Positions 7,475 to 14,665 of a stretch of DNA of 55,083 bases are shown in pieces. The stretch spans positions 1-55,083 of the forward strand of contig NZ_CAVK010000251.1 in assembly GCF_000382885.1 (NCBI RefSeq), given 5' to 3'. A program made the translations under genes and the position numbers. A model generated the notes under the pieces. That model had not been told where the DNA came from. It searched no databases and saw nothing but the letters and a program-made list of their open reading frames with translations. Positions within the stretch are counted from its first letter, which is position 1. Every line of letters begins with the position of its first letter. This stretch comes from Sphingobium indicum BiD32 (lineage in GTDB: Bacteria; Pseudomonadota; Alphaproteobacteria; Sphingomonadales; Sphingomonadaceae).

Positions 7475-7489
7475 TTAAATCTATATTAA
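7475..7489 (+). promoter_or_regulatory. CtrA-type binding motif at the hemE promoter / origin
   Basis: TTAAATCTATATTAA is an exact TTAA-N7-TTAA, the core CtrA recognition pattern, ending 10 bp before the hemE ATG. In Caulobacter several CtrA boxes silence the origin and overlap the hemE-side promoter. Only one copy was seen here. The sequence also provides the AT-rich character expected of a -10 region, so a chance match is possible. Confidence 0.5.
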
Positions 7490-7499
7490 GAGAGAATAG

Positions 7500-8555
7500 A
7501 TGAGCCTCGACGCGCCGACGGTCCTTGCTACCAAGCCTCTGCTTGGCGTCCTCCTGGGCGACTGCCCGGCCGTGCCGCCAATGTGGCTGATGCGTCAGGC
7601 CGGACGCTATCTGCCCGAATATCGCGCGCTCCGGGCGGACAAGGGCGGCTTCCTCGAACTCGTCTATGACAGCGAAGCCGCTGCCGAGGTCACGCTCCAG
7701 CCCTTGCGTCGTTTTGGCTTTGATGGCGCAATCCTCTTTTCCGACATTCTGATCGTCCCCTATGCCATGGGACAGGATTTATGGTTCGAGACCGGCGAAG
7801 GCCCGCGCCTCGCCCCGATCCTTGCCGAAACGGATCTGAGCGCGCTCAAACCCGATTATAGCCGCTATGAGGCGGTCTATGAGACGGTGCGGCAGGTCAA
7901 GGCCGCGCTCGACCCCTCGGTCACCTTCCTGGGCTTTGCTGGCAGCCCCTGGACCATCGCCACCTATATGGTCGCTGGCCAGGGCAGCAAGGATCAGGGC
8001 GCGGCTCGGCGCCTCGCCTATGGCGATCCCGCCCGCTTCGGCGCGCTGATCGACGCGATTGTCGACGCGACCGTCACTTATCTGTCGGGCCAGATTGAAG
8101 CCGGGGTGGAAGCAGTACAACTGTTCGACAGCTGGGCGGGCAGCCTGGCCCCGCTCCAGTTCGATCGCTGGGTGATCCAGCCCAACGCCGCGATCGTGCG
8201 CAAATTGAAGGCGCTTCATCCCACTATCCCGATCATCGGCTTTCCCAAGGGGGCGGGCGCGAAACTGCCCGATTATGCCGCCGGCACCGGGGTCGATGCG
8301 ATCGGTGTCGATGAAACGGTCGATCCCCACTGGGCCAGCCGGGTTCTTCCCAAGGGGCTTCCCGTCCAGGGTAATCTCGATCCGCTGGCGCTGATCGCGG
8401 GCGGGCAGGCGGTCGAACAGGCGGTGGACAATATCCGCGCCGCCTTTGCCGATCGCCCCCACATCATGAATCTGGGCCATGGCATCCTGCCCGACACGCC
8501 GATTGCGCATGTCGAGGCGCTGATCGCCTATGTCCGCAACGGAGAGCGCGTCTGA
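7500..8555 (+). CDS. hemE: Uroporphyrinogen decarboxylase
   Basis: This 351-aa HemE contains the family signatures MWLMRQAGRYLPEYR (about residues 24-38) and the conserved GFAGSPWTIATYM segment; ILFSDILIVPYAMG carries the catalytic Asp. It decarboxylates uroporphyrinogen III to coproporphyrinogen III in the cytosol. AGAGAG just upstream of the ATG serves as the ribosome-binding site. The promoter lies in the putative oriC with a CtrA-type motif 10 bp upstream. The stop codon overlaps the hemJ start by one base (TGATG), so the two haem genes are coupled. Confidence 0.96.
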   Translation: MSLDAPTVLATKPLLGVLLGDCPAVPPMWLMRQAGRYLPEYRALRADKGGFLELVYDSEAAAEVTLQPLRRFGFDGAILFSDILIVPYAMGQDLWFETGEGPRLAPILAETDLSALKPDYSRYEAVYETVRQVKAALDPSVTFLGFAGSPWTIATYMVAGQGSKDQGAARRLAYGDPARFGALIDAIVDATVTYLSGQIEAGVEAVQLFDSWAGSLAPLQFDRWVIQPNAAIVRKLKALHPTIPIIGFPKGAGAKLPDYAAGTGVDAIGVDETVDPHWASRVLPKGLPVQGNLDPLALIAGGQAVEQAVDNIRAAFADRPHIMNLGHGILPDTPIAHVEALIAYVRNGERV

Positions 8556-8995
8556 TGGCTTATCTTGGTGCCGCTTATCTCTGGGTGAAGGCTGCCCATG
8601 TCATCTTCGTCATCTTCCTGATGGCGGGATTGTTCATGATGCCGCGCTTCTTCGTCTATCATCAGGAAAGCGCGCCCGGATCGGACGAGGACCGCAAATG
8701 GATCGCGCGGGAAAAGCGGCTCCTGAAAATCATCCTCAACCCCTCGCTGGTGCTGACCTGGATATTCGGTCTGATGCTGATGGTGGAACTTGGCGCGTGG
8801 AGCTTTGGCTGGTTCCACCTCAAACTGCTCTTCGTGCTGGGCCTGTCGGCTTATCATGGCTGGATTGCAGGCTATACGAAGAAGCTGGCCAGGGGGCAGC
8901 GGACCCTGACCGACAAGCAGCTGCGCCTGTTCAACGAAGTCCCCGGCATCGCCGCCGCCGTCATCGTCATCGCAGTGATCGTCAAACCTTTCTGA
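8555..8995 (+). CDS. hemJ: Protoporphyrinogen IX oxidase HemJ, membrane protein
   Basis: This 146-aa protein with four predicted membrane helices is of the HemJ/UPF0093 family. The conserved His of WVKAAHVIFVIFLMAGLFMMPRFFVYH lies in helix 1, and the LFNEVPGIAAAVIVIAVIVKPF end is typical. HemJ oxidises protoporphyrinogen IX to protoporphyrin IX in the inner membrane, the penultimate haem step, in bacteria lacking HemG/HemY. It is coupled to hemE by a 1-bp stop/start overlap. In related genomes rho is often next; here a repeat element and then panC follow instead. Confidence 0.92.
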   Translation: MAYLGAAYLWVKAAHVIFVIFLMAGLFMMPRFFVYHQESAPGSDEDRKWIAREKRLLKIILNPSLVLTWIFGLMLMVELGAWSFGWFHLKLLFVLGLSAYHGWIAGYTKKLARGQRTLTDKQLRLFNEVPGIAAAVIVIAVIVKPF

Positions 8996-8996
8996 T

Positions 8997-9189
8997 CCTC
9001 CCCGGCACGGGAGGGGAATTGCATATGACTTTTCGTTATCCCGACAACGTCATCCTGAATTTATTTCAGGATCCATCGTGCCCCAAAAGCCGCTGTTGGA
9101 GACGAGAAATGGATGCTGAAATAAATTCAGCATGACGATGAAGGAGGGGGCAGTTCCATATGCAATAGCCCTGCCCAGCACGGGGAGGG
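8997..9189. repeat. Nested inverted-repeat element (MITE/REP-like)
   Basis: Outer arms 8997-9027 and 9157-9189 are imperfect inverted repeats, each with a C-rich/G-rich hairpin plus ATTGCATATG (9018-9027) or its complement CATATGCAAT (9157-9166). Inside them lie two 29-nt arms, 9048-9076 and 9109-9137, that are inverted copies with two differences. Each inner arm is itself a small palindrome (CTGAA...TTCAG), and the two differences swap C/G at both ends, so the local hairpin is kept. It has no coding potential. The layout is that of a REP doublet or a non-autonomous mobile element. Confidence 0.7.
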
Positions 9190-9222
9190 GGACCGCCCGC
9201 AGGGTGGTGGAGGGGGAGTGTC
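9168..9222. repeat. G-rich intergenic repeat, same family as 1-83
   Basis: The reverse complement has the order ACACTCCCCC, CCACC, GCGGGCGG, CCCCCTCCCCGTGCTGGG, matching the second half of 1-83. Such elements are frequent between genes in sphingomonads. The remaining stretch up to 9362 shows no gene, promoter or clear terminator. Confidence 0.55.
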
Positions 9223-9362
9223 CTACATCCACCCGCGCCGCTATCATCCCGCTGTTGCTTTCCGATAGGATCAGCCTGACGCCATAAAATGTCCGATTTA
9301 CCGGGAAAAGTGCGAAGTTAAGCCGGATGATCGCATCTTGAACGGAGGGCGGGAATTTGTTG

Positions 9363-10241
9363 TTAGGCAATATCGACCGCGATATTGTCGATCAGCCGCG
9401 TCTTGCCCAGCTTCGCCGCGCCCAGCAGCCGCGCCGGGCGATCGAGCACGCTCATCGGCTCCAGCGTTACCGCATCGCACAGCGTCACATAATCGACCGG
9501 ATCAAAGCCCTGGGCGCTCAGCATCGCGACCGCTTTGGCCAGCGCCTCCTCGACCGCGCCGCCCTTTTCCATCTGCCGTTTCGCCTCGCCCAGCGCCCGC
9601 GGCAAAGCCAGCGCCGCCTTGCGCTCATCGTCGCTGAGATAGGCGTTGCGCGATGACAGCGCCAACCCATCTTCAGCGCGCTGGGTCGGCATCCCGACAA
9701 TCTCGATGCCCATGTCGAGGTCTGCCACCATCCGCCGGATGACGGCGAGCTGCTGATAATCCTTCTCGCCGAATATCGCGACATCGGGACGGACCTGGTT
9801 GAACAATTTGGTCACCACCGTCGCCACGCCATCGAAATGGCCCGGCCGTGCCGCCCCGTCCAGCCCGTCGCTGACTCCGCTCACGCTGATATTGGTGGCA
9901 AAGCCCGCCGGATACATGACATCGACCGTGGGTGCCCACAGAATGTCGACCCCGGCGGCGGTCAGCATCTGCGCGTCCTTGGCCTCCCGCCTTGGATAGG
10001 CGGCCAGATCCTCGTTCGGCCCGAACTGTTTGGGATTGACGAAGATCGAAACGACCACATGCCGCCCGTGCCGCCGGGCTTCCTCGACCAATGCCATATG
10101 CCCGTCATGCAAGGCGCCCATGGTTGGCACCAGCACCAGCGGCTTTCCGTCGCTTTTCAGCGCGGCAATGGCGGCGCATAGCGCGGGCAGGTCAGACAGG
10201 GTTTGCACGGGAGGAACGGCTCCGATAAGGGCAGGGGACAC
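9363..10241 (-). CDS. panC: Pantothenate synthetase
   Basis: This 292-aa enzyme has the HIGH-type nucleotide motif LVPTMGALHDGHMALV (HDGH at 45-48), VSIFVNPKQFGPNEDLAAYPR for pantoate/ATP binding, and the GEKDYQQLAVIRRMV and LSSRNAYLS signatures. It joins pantoate and beta-alanine using ATP, upstream of CoA (coaE is in this window). The start is GTG at 10241 with AGGA about 10 nt upstream; no in-frame ATG lies near the conserved N-terminus. It is one of the few minus-strand genes on this side of the origin and faces divergently from mipZ with a 77-bp gap. Confidence 0.94.
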   Translation of the reverse strand: MSPALIGAVPPVQTLSDLPALCAAIAALKSDGKPLVLVPTMGALHDGHMALVEEARRHGRHVVVSIFVNPKQFGPNEDLAAYPRREAKDAQMLTAAGVDILWAPTVDVMYPAGFATNISVSGVSDGLDGAARPGHFDGVATVVTKLFNQVRPDVAIFGEKDYQQLAVIRRMVADLDMGIEIVGMPTQRAEDGLALSSRNAYLSDDERKAALALPRALGEAKRQMEKGGAVEEALAKAVAMLSAQGFDPVDYVTLCDAVTLEPMSVLDRPARLLGAAKLGKTRLIDNIAVDIA

Positions 10242-10318
10242 AGGGACGTCCTGCTAGGCGCGCAGTCGCTGGACGGTCAAGAATCATTGCGACAATCAAC
10301 GGGGTTATCAGGGGTCCA

Positions 10319-11125
10319 ATGGCCAATTCGCAGCCGCATCTCATCGTGTTCGCCAATGAAAAGGGCGGAACCGGCAAATCGACCACTGCTGTCCACACCG
10401 CGATTGCGCTGACCGCGCTTGGCCATCGCGTCAGCATGATCGATCTTGATCCGCGCCAGCGCACCGTCACCCGCTATCTGGAAAACCGCGCCGAAACCGC
10501 GCGTCGCCGGGGCATCGATCTGGTTGCGCCCACCTTTGCGGTGCTTCAGGGTGACAGCATAGAGGCTCTCGAATCCGAAGTCGCCGCCGTGTCGCAGGAC
10601 ACAGATTTCCTGATCGTCGATACGCCCGGTCGCGACGATGTGTTCGCCCGTCACATGGCCGCCCGCGCCAACACGCTGGTCACACCGATGAACGACAGTT
10701 TCGTCGATTTCGACCTGATCGGGCAGGTCGATGCGGAAAGTTTCAAGGTCAAGCGCCTGTCCTTCTATTCCGAACTCATCTTTGAAGCGCGCAAGACCAG
10801 GGCCAAGGCCGATGGCGTGTCGATCGACTGGGTGGTGCTCCGCAACCGCGTTCAGCATCAGGACGCCCGCAACAAGAAGCGGGTCGGCGACGCGCTGATG
10901 GAATTGTCCCGCCGCGTCGGTTTCCGCGTCATTCCGGGCCTGTCGGAGCGCGTGATCTTCCGTGAACTTTTCCCGTCGGGCCTGACCCTGCTGGACAAGG
11001 GGCATCTGGGTGAACTGGGTGTCAGCCATATCGCCGCGCGGCAGGAATTGCGGGAAATGGTGGCGGGACTGGCCCTGCCCGAACGCAGCGGCGTCGGCTC
11101 CATGGACTTGATCGGCGCGGCCTGA
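10319..11125 (+). CDS. mipZ: Division-plane positioning ATPase MipZ
   Basis: This 268-aa ParA/MinD-superfamily ATPase has the deviant Walker A NEKGGTGKSTTAVH (residues 13-25), MIDLDPRQRTVTRYLENR, and the MipZ-specific RNRVQHQDARNKKRVGDAL and RVIPGLSERVIFRELFPSGLT segments. In Caulobacter MipZ binds ParB at the origin, forms a polar gradient and blocks FtsZ assembly there, so division occurs at midcell. Its gene being about 3 kb from the putative oriC is striking. AGGGG lies just upstream of the ATG. The stop overlaps the next start by one base, giving a mipZ / J-protein / pgmG operon. Confidence 0.93.
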   Translation: MANSQPHLIVFANEKGGTGKSTTAVHTAIALTALGHRVSMIDLDPRQRTVTRYLENRAETARRRGIDLVAPTFAVLQGDSIEALESEVAAVSQDTDFLIVDTPGRDDVFARHMAARANTLVTPMNDSFVDFDLIGQVDAESFKVKRLSFYSELIFEARKTRAKADGVSIDWVVLRNRVQHQDARNKKRVGDALMELSRRVGFRVIPGLSERVIFRELFPSGLTLLDKGHLGELGVSHIAARQELREMVAGLALPERSGVGSMDLIGAA

Positions 11126-11550
11126 TGGGCTGGCTTGCGCTGCTGCTGGCGGGCCTTGCAGGCTGGCTGATCTGGACAGGAAGGCTGCAACGCATGAGCG
11201 CGAAAGATGGAATGGCGCTGGGCGTGGCGCTGGTCGGCGCGGTGCTGGCGGCCAAGGGCAAGCCGGTGATCGGCGCGCCGCTGCTGATCAGTGCGGCACT
11301 TTTTTTCGCGCGCCATGGTAAAATATTGGGCCAGCGCAAACCTGCCGCGCCAAAGTCGGTGCCACCGCAGGATATCATACAGGCCCGCGCGCTCCTTGGC
11401 GTAGCGCCCGACGCCGATGCCGAGACGATCCGCGCCGCGCATCGCCGCCTGATCGCCTCGGTCCATCCCGACAAGGGCGGGACGGAGGCACTGGCCGCCC
11501 AGATCAATGCCGCGCGTGACCTGCTGCTGCGCCATCAGGCCGACAAATGA
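11125..11550 (+). CDS. Membrane-anchored J-domain protein
   Basis: This 141-aa protein has one or two N-terminal membrane helices (residues ~1-20 and ~30-62) and a C-terminal J-domain from about residue 82. The diagnostic HPD tripeptide is His114-Asp116 in ASVHPDKGGTEAL, preceded by AHRRLIA helix II. J-domains stimulate DnaK ATPase activity; the anchor would place it at the inner-membrane cytosolic face, as in the DjlA/TIM14-like group. No client can be inferred. It overlaps mipZ by 1 bp and pgmG by 4 bp. Confidence 0.85.
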   Translation: MGWLALLLAGLAGWLIWTGRLQRMSAKDGMALGVALVGAVLAAKGKPVIGAPLLISAALFFARHGKILGQRKPAAPKSVPPQDIIQARALLGVAPDADAETIRAAHRRLIASVHPDKGGTEALAAQINAARDLLLRHQADK

Positions 11551-12914
11551 GCCACCGTTTCGACCCGACCCTGCTGCGCGACTATGACATGCGCGGCACG
11601 GTCGGCGAAACGCTGGACGCCGCCGACGCCTGGGCACTGGGGCGCAGCTTCGGCACCGTCATCGCGCGGGCAGGGGGATCGCGCATTGCCGTGGGCTATG
11701 ACGGGCGCCTCAGTTCACCGATGCTCGAAAGCGCGCTGGTCGAGGGGCTGTGCGCCAGCGGCATCGACGTGCTGCGCATTGGCCTGGGGCCGACCCCGAT
11801 GCTCTATTATGCCGAAATGGTCGGCCAGGTGGACGGTGCCATTCAGATAACCGGCAGCCATAATCCCGGCGATCAAAATGGCTTCAAGCTGGTGCAGGGT
11901 CATGCGCCCTTTTTCGGCGACGCTATCCAGCAACTGGGCGCGATGGCCGCGGCGGGCGACTGGGATGAAGGCTTTGGCCAGAGTCAAAGCCTCACCATCA
12001 TCGACCGCTATGTCGATCGGCTGGTCGAGGGGTTTGACGGAGCCGGCTGGCGCATCGGCTGGGACGCGGGTAATGGCGCGGCGGGGCAGGTGGTGGAGAA
12101 GCTCGTCGAGCGCCTGCCCGGTGAGCATCATCTGCTCTTCACCCAAATAGACGGCCATTTCCCCAACCATCATCCCGATCCTTCGCATGAAGCGAATCTG
12201 GCGGACCTGCGTACCCTTGTCCTTGCCAAGCAGCTCGATTTCGGAGTGGCTTTCGATGGCGATGGCGACCGGATCGGCGTGATCGACGGGCAGGGCAGGG
12301 TGATTGCGGGCGACCAGCTATTGGGCCTGTTCGTCCCCGCCATACTGGAAAACCGGCCCGGCGCCGCCATTGTCGCCGATGTGAAGGCCAGCCAGTCGCT
12401 GTTCGATACCATCGCCGCGCTGGGTGGCCTGCCCGACATGTGGAAAACCGGCCACAGCCATATCAAGTCCAGAATGAAGCAGATTGGCAGCCCGCTGGGC
12501 GGCGAGATGACCGGACATCTCTTCTTCGCCGACGATTATTATGGGTATGACGACGGCCTCTACGCCGCCGTCCGCCTGATCCGCGCCGCCCGACCGGATC
12601 GCAGCATCACCGACCTGCGCGGCGCGATGCCCGACCTTGCCAACACCCCGGAACTTCGTTTTCCAGTGGCGGAGGACCGCAAATTCGCGGTGATTGACGA
12701 AATATTGGCCCGGTTGCGCGCTAGCGGCGCGGACGTGAATGCCATCGACGGTGCCCGCGTCCGCACGGCCGATGGCTGGTGGTTGCTGCGCGCCTCCAAT
12801 ACCCAGGCGGCATTGGTGGCCAGGGCCGAATCGCATGACAGCGCAGGGCTGGCCCGACTCATGGTTCAGATAGACGCACAGCTGTACGAATCGGGGATCA
12901 AGCGGCCCGATTGA
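11547..12914 (+). CDS. pgmG: Phosphoglucomutase/phosphomannomutase
   Basis: This 455-aa alpha-D-phosphohexomutase has all four active-site loops: phosphoserine TGSHNP with Ser104, metal loop DGDGDR (237-242), sugar loop GGEMTGH (318-324) and phosphate loop RASNTQ. It interconverts the 1- and 6-phosphates of glucose and mannose. Length and motifs fit PgmG of gellan-producing Sphingomonas, which feeds UDP-glucose, dTDP-rhamnose and GDP-mannose synthesis, the precursors used by the capsule locus about 20 kb downstream. It is the last gene of the mipZ operon (4-bp overlap). A second phosphohexomutase is at 35489-36982. Confidence 0.9.
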   Translation: MSHRFDPTLLRDYDMRGTVGETLDAADAWALGRSFGTVIARAGGSRIAVGYDGRLSSPMLESALVEGLCASGIDVLRIGLGPTPMLYYAEMVGQVDGAIQITGSHNPGDQNGFKLVQGHAPFFGDAIQQLGAMAAAGDWDEGFGQSQSLTIIDRYVDRLVEGFDGAGWRIGWDAGNGAAGQVVEKLVERLPGEHHLLFTQIDGHFPNHHPDPSHEANLADLRTLVLAKQLDFGVAFDGDGDRIGVIDGQGRVIAGDQLLGLFVPAILENRPGAAIVADVKASQSLFDTIAALGGLPDMWKTGHSHIKSRMKQIGSPLGGEMTGHLFFADDYYGYDDGLYAAVRLIRAARPDRSITDLRGAMPDLANTPELRFPVAEDRKFAVIDEILARLRASGADVNAIDGARVRTADGWWLLRASNTQAALVARAESHDSAGLARLMVQIDAQLYESGIKRPD

Positions 12915-12994
12915 CGATCTGGCGAGAAAATTTTTGGTATCGCTATCATCATCTCTTTCACCTTTTCCTTACGGAAAGCTATAAATCCGGAAAC

Positions 12995-13013
12995 GATTGC
13001 ATTTTATGCAATC
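12995..13013. repeat. Perfect inverted repeat, possible operator or hairpin
   Basis: GATTGCAT-TTT-ATGCAATC has 8-bp arms with a 3-nt centre. No U tract follows, so it is not a terminator. A related TGCATTGCAA occurs about 40 bp downstream. It could be an operator for the porin gene or an mRNA-end-protecting hairpin; the sequence does not decide. Confidence 0.5.
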
Positions 13014-13100
13014 ACCCCGTCATATTTCGCATTTGCGACCAGCCGTGCTGCATTGCAAAAGGAACTCGCCTTTCAGGCATCCTCTCCTAAAACTTATACA

Positions 13101-13126
13101 GCCGTCCTTCGGGGCGGCTTTTTTTT
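13101..13126 (+). terminator. Rho-independent terminator
   Basis: GCCGTCC (13101-13107), a TTCG tetraloop and GGGCGGC (13112-13118) form a 7-bp stem (one G-U pair) followed by eight T. It ends the mipZ/J-protein/pgmG transcript. Confidence 0.88.
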
Positions 13127-13318
13127 GTCCAGTGGTTTTCCGGTCCTGCCGTAACGTCTGACCGCAATTCACCATCGCAACCGACTGTAAATGCGATGAA
13201 CAGGACCGCCGCGATACTGGAAATTAACCACGATACTGCTATCCGCGCTGCGCAAAGTCGGCCGTCGCGTGCAGCATAGCGCGCCTGTGCCGGCACGATA
13301 TTGAGTAGAGGATCGTCC

Positions 13319-14614
13319 ATGACCCTTAGCCGTCGCCTTCTTCCCCTCCTGTTGTCAGGCGTGCTCGCAGCACCGGTCCCGGCGCTGGCGGGGGGCTTCT
13401 ATCTGCAGGAACAATCGCCCAAGGAAACCGGGCGTGCCCTGTCGGGCGGAGCTGCGGCAGGCGACGACCCATCGACCGTCTACTTCAACCCGGCGGCGAT
13501 GACCCAATTGTCGGGCATCCAGATGTCACTGGGCGGCATCATCCTGTCGGCGACCGCGCAGCAGAGCAATCGCGGGTCCAGCCGCACGGTTCCTGGCCTG
13601 CCTGTATCGGTGCCGGTCAACGGCAATGATGGCGGCAATCCTTTCGCACGCATCATTCCCATACCCAGCCTTTATGCCACCGCGCAGGTTGGCGATCGGC
13701 TCTGGCTCGGTTTGGGCGTCAACGCCCCCTTCGGGCTGAAGCTGGATTATGACGAAAGCTATTTTGGCCGGTACGATTCCCTGCATACGGATCTGAAATC
13801 CTATAATGTTCAGCCATCGGCCGCTTATAAGATCAGTGACAACCTCTCGATCGGCGGCGGCGTTGACGTGCAATATGTCGAGGTAAAGCTTACCAACGCC
13901 CTGCCGCAACTCTCGCCGCTGCTTGCCGACGGCCATGCCTCGATCGCGGGCGACGATCTGTCGGTCGGCTGGAATGCTGGCCTGTTCTACACCAGCGGCG
14001 ACACCAATTTCGGCGTCCATTATCGCTCGCGCATGACCCACAAGCTGAAAGGCGAACAGGAGATTAGCGGACTGCTGGGGCCGCTCGTCGGGGCCAACGG
14101 CAGCTTTGCCGCCAATGCGCCGCTCGAACTGCCTGATATGGTTACGGTCAGTATGATGCACCGGCTGACGCCAAAATTGCGGGCGATGCTGACCGCGCGC
14201 TGGTATAATTGGTCGCTATTCAAGGCGATCACGATCAACACCGCGACCGGCACATCGGTCAAGGAAATGCATTATCATGATGGCTACAGTGTCAGCGCTG
14301 GCGGCGAATATGATGTTAGCGACCGGTTGACCCTGCGGGCCGGCACGATGTTCGATCGCACGCCGACCAATCCGCAATTTCTCAGCACCCGGGTCCCCGA
14401 TGGCGACCGCGTCTGGCTGAGCGGTGGCGCGACCTGGAATGTCTCGTCTGCACTGGCGCTGAATCTCAGCTACGCGCATAATTTCGTCGCAAAGGCGAAT
14501 ATCATCCGGCCGGACCATTATTATCCCGCGCCCGCGACTGTCACGACCACGACCCTGTCGAACTCCAGCGGCAATGTCGATCAACTCGCCGCTTCCCTAA
14601 CGATGCGGTTTTAA
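13319..14614 (+). CDS. FadL/OmpP1/TodX-type outer-membrane transport protein
   Basis: This 431-aa protein has a signal peptide (1 to about 24, ending VPALA-GGFY) and the FadL-family N-terminal hatch pattern: GGFYLQEQSPKETGRALSGG then STVYFNPAAMTQLSG. The rest is made of alternating strands typical of a 14-strand beta barrel, ending in Phe (SLTMRF), the outer-membrane sorting signal. Such porins import hydrophobic compounds, fatty acids or aromatics; the substrate is not known. The ATG at 13319 was chosen over 13301 because GAGGAT precedes it and the signal peptide begins there. It is a single gene behind a terminator. Confidence 0.87.
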   Translation: MTLSRRLLPLLLSGVLAAPVPALAGGFYLQEQSPKETGRALSGGAAAGDDPSTVYFNPAAMTQLSGIQMSLGGIILSATAQQSNRGSSRTVPGLPVSVPVNGNDGGNPFARIIPIPSLYATAQVGDRLWLGLGVNAPFGLKLDYDESYFGRYDSLHTDLKSYNVQPSAAYKISDNLSIGGGVDVQYVEVKLTNALPQLSPLLADGHASIAGDDLSVGWNAGLFYTSGDTNFGVHYRSRMTHKLKGEQEISGLLGPLVGANGSFAANAPLELPDMVTVSMMHRLTPKLRAMLTARWYNWSLFKAITINTATGTSVKEMHYHDGYSVSAGGEYDVSDRLTLRAGTMFDRTPTNPQFLSTRVPDGDRVWLSGGATWNVSSALALNLSYAHNFVAKANIIRPDHYYPAPATVTTTTLSNSSGNVDQLAASLTMRF

Positions 14615-14665
14615 CGGTCATCAAACATCCCTATAGCGGCTGCATATTGATGGAGCCGTTCATAA

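Larger units (their letters stand above)
7210..7499. other. Probable chromosomal origin of replication (oriC)
   Basis: This 290-bp gene-free stretch lies between divergent ppsR and hemE, the conserved site of oriC in Caulobacter and Rickettsia. It holds three perfect 9-mer DnaA boxes (TTATCCACA or its complement) at 7234-7242, 7303-7311 and 7346-7354 and one single-mismatch box at 7334-7342, all within 121 bp. GANTC sites for CcrM methylation lie at 7371-7375 and 7399-7403. A CtrA-type TTAA-N7-TTAA motif lies at 7475-7489. The segment 7472-7499 is clearly AT-rich and could be the unwinding element. Genes switch from all-minus to mostly plus here, as expected when transcription follows replication. 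It was not tested by GC-skew. Confidence 0.82.
12915..13318. other. 404-bp intergenic region with palindrome and terminator
   Basis: No open frame with plausible start, codon use or length was seen. The stretch contains a perfect 8-bp palindrome (12995-13013) and an intrinsic terminator (13101-13126) roughly 190 nt past the pgmG stop. It then has about 190 bp of mixed sequence that must carry the promoter of the following porin gene. The long 3' UTR ending in a strong terminator could release a small RNA. Confidence 0.5.

Noticed and set aside
13301..13318. Earlier ATG for the FadL-type porin
   Set aside because: It would put six residues before a complete signal peptide and has a weaker RBS than the ATG at 13319.
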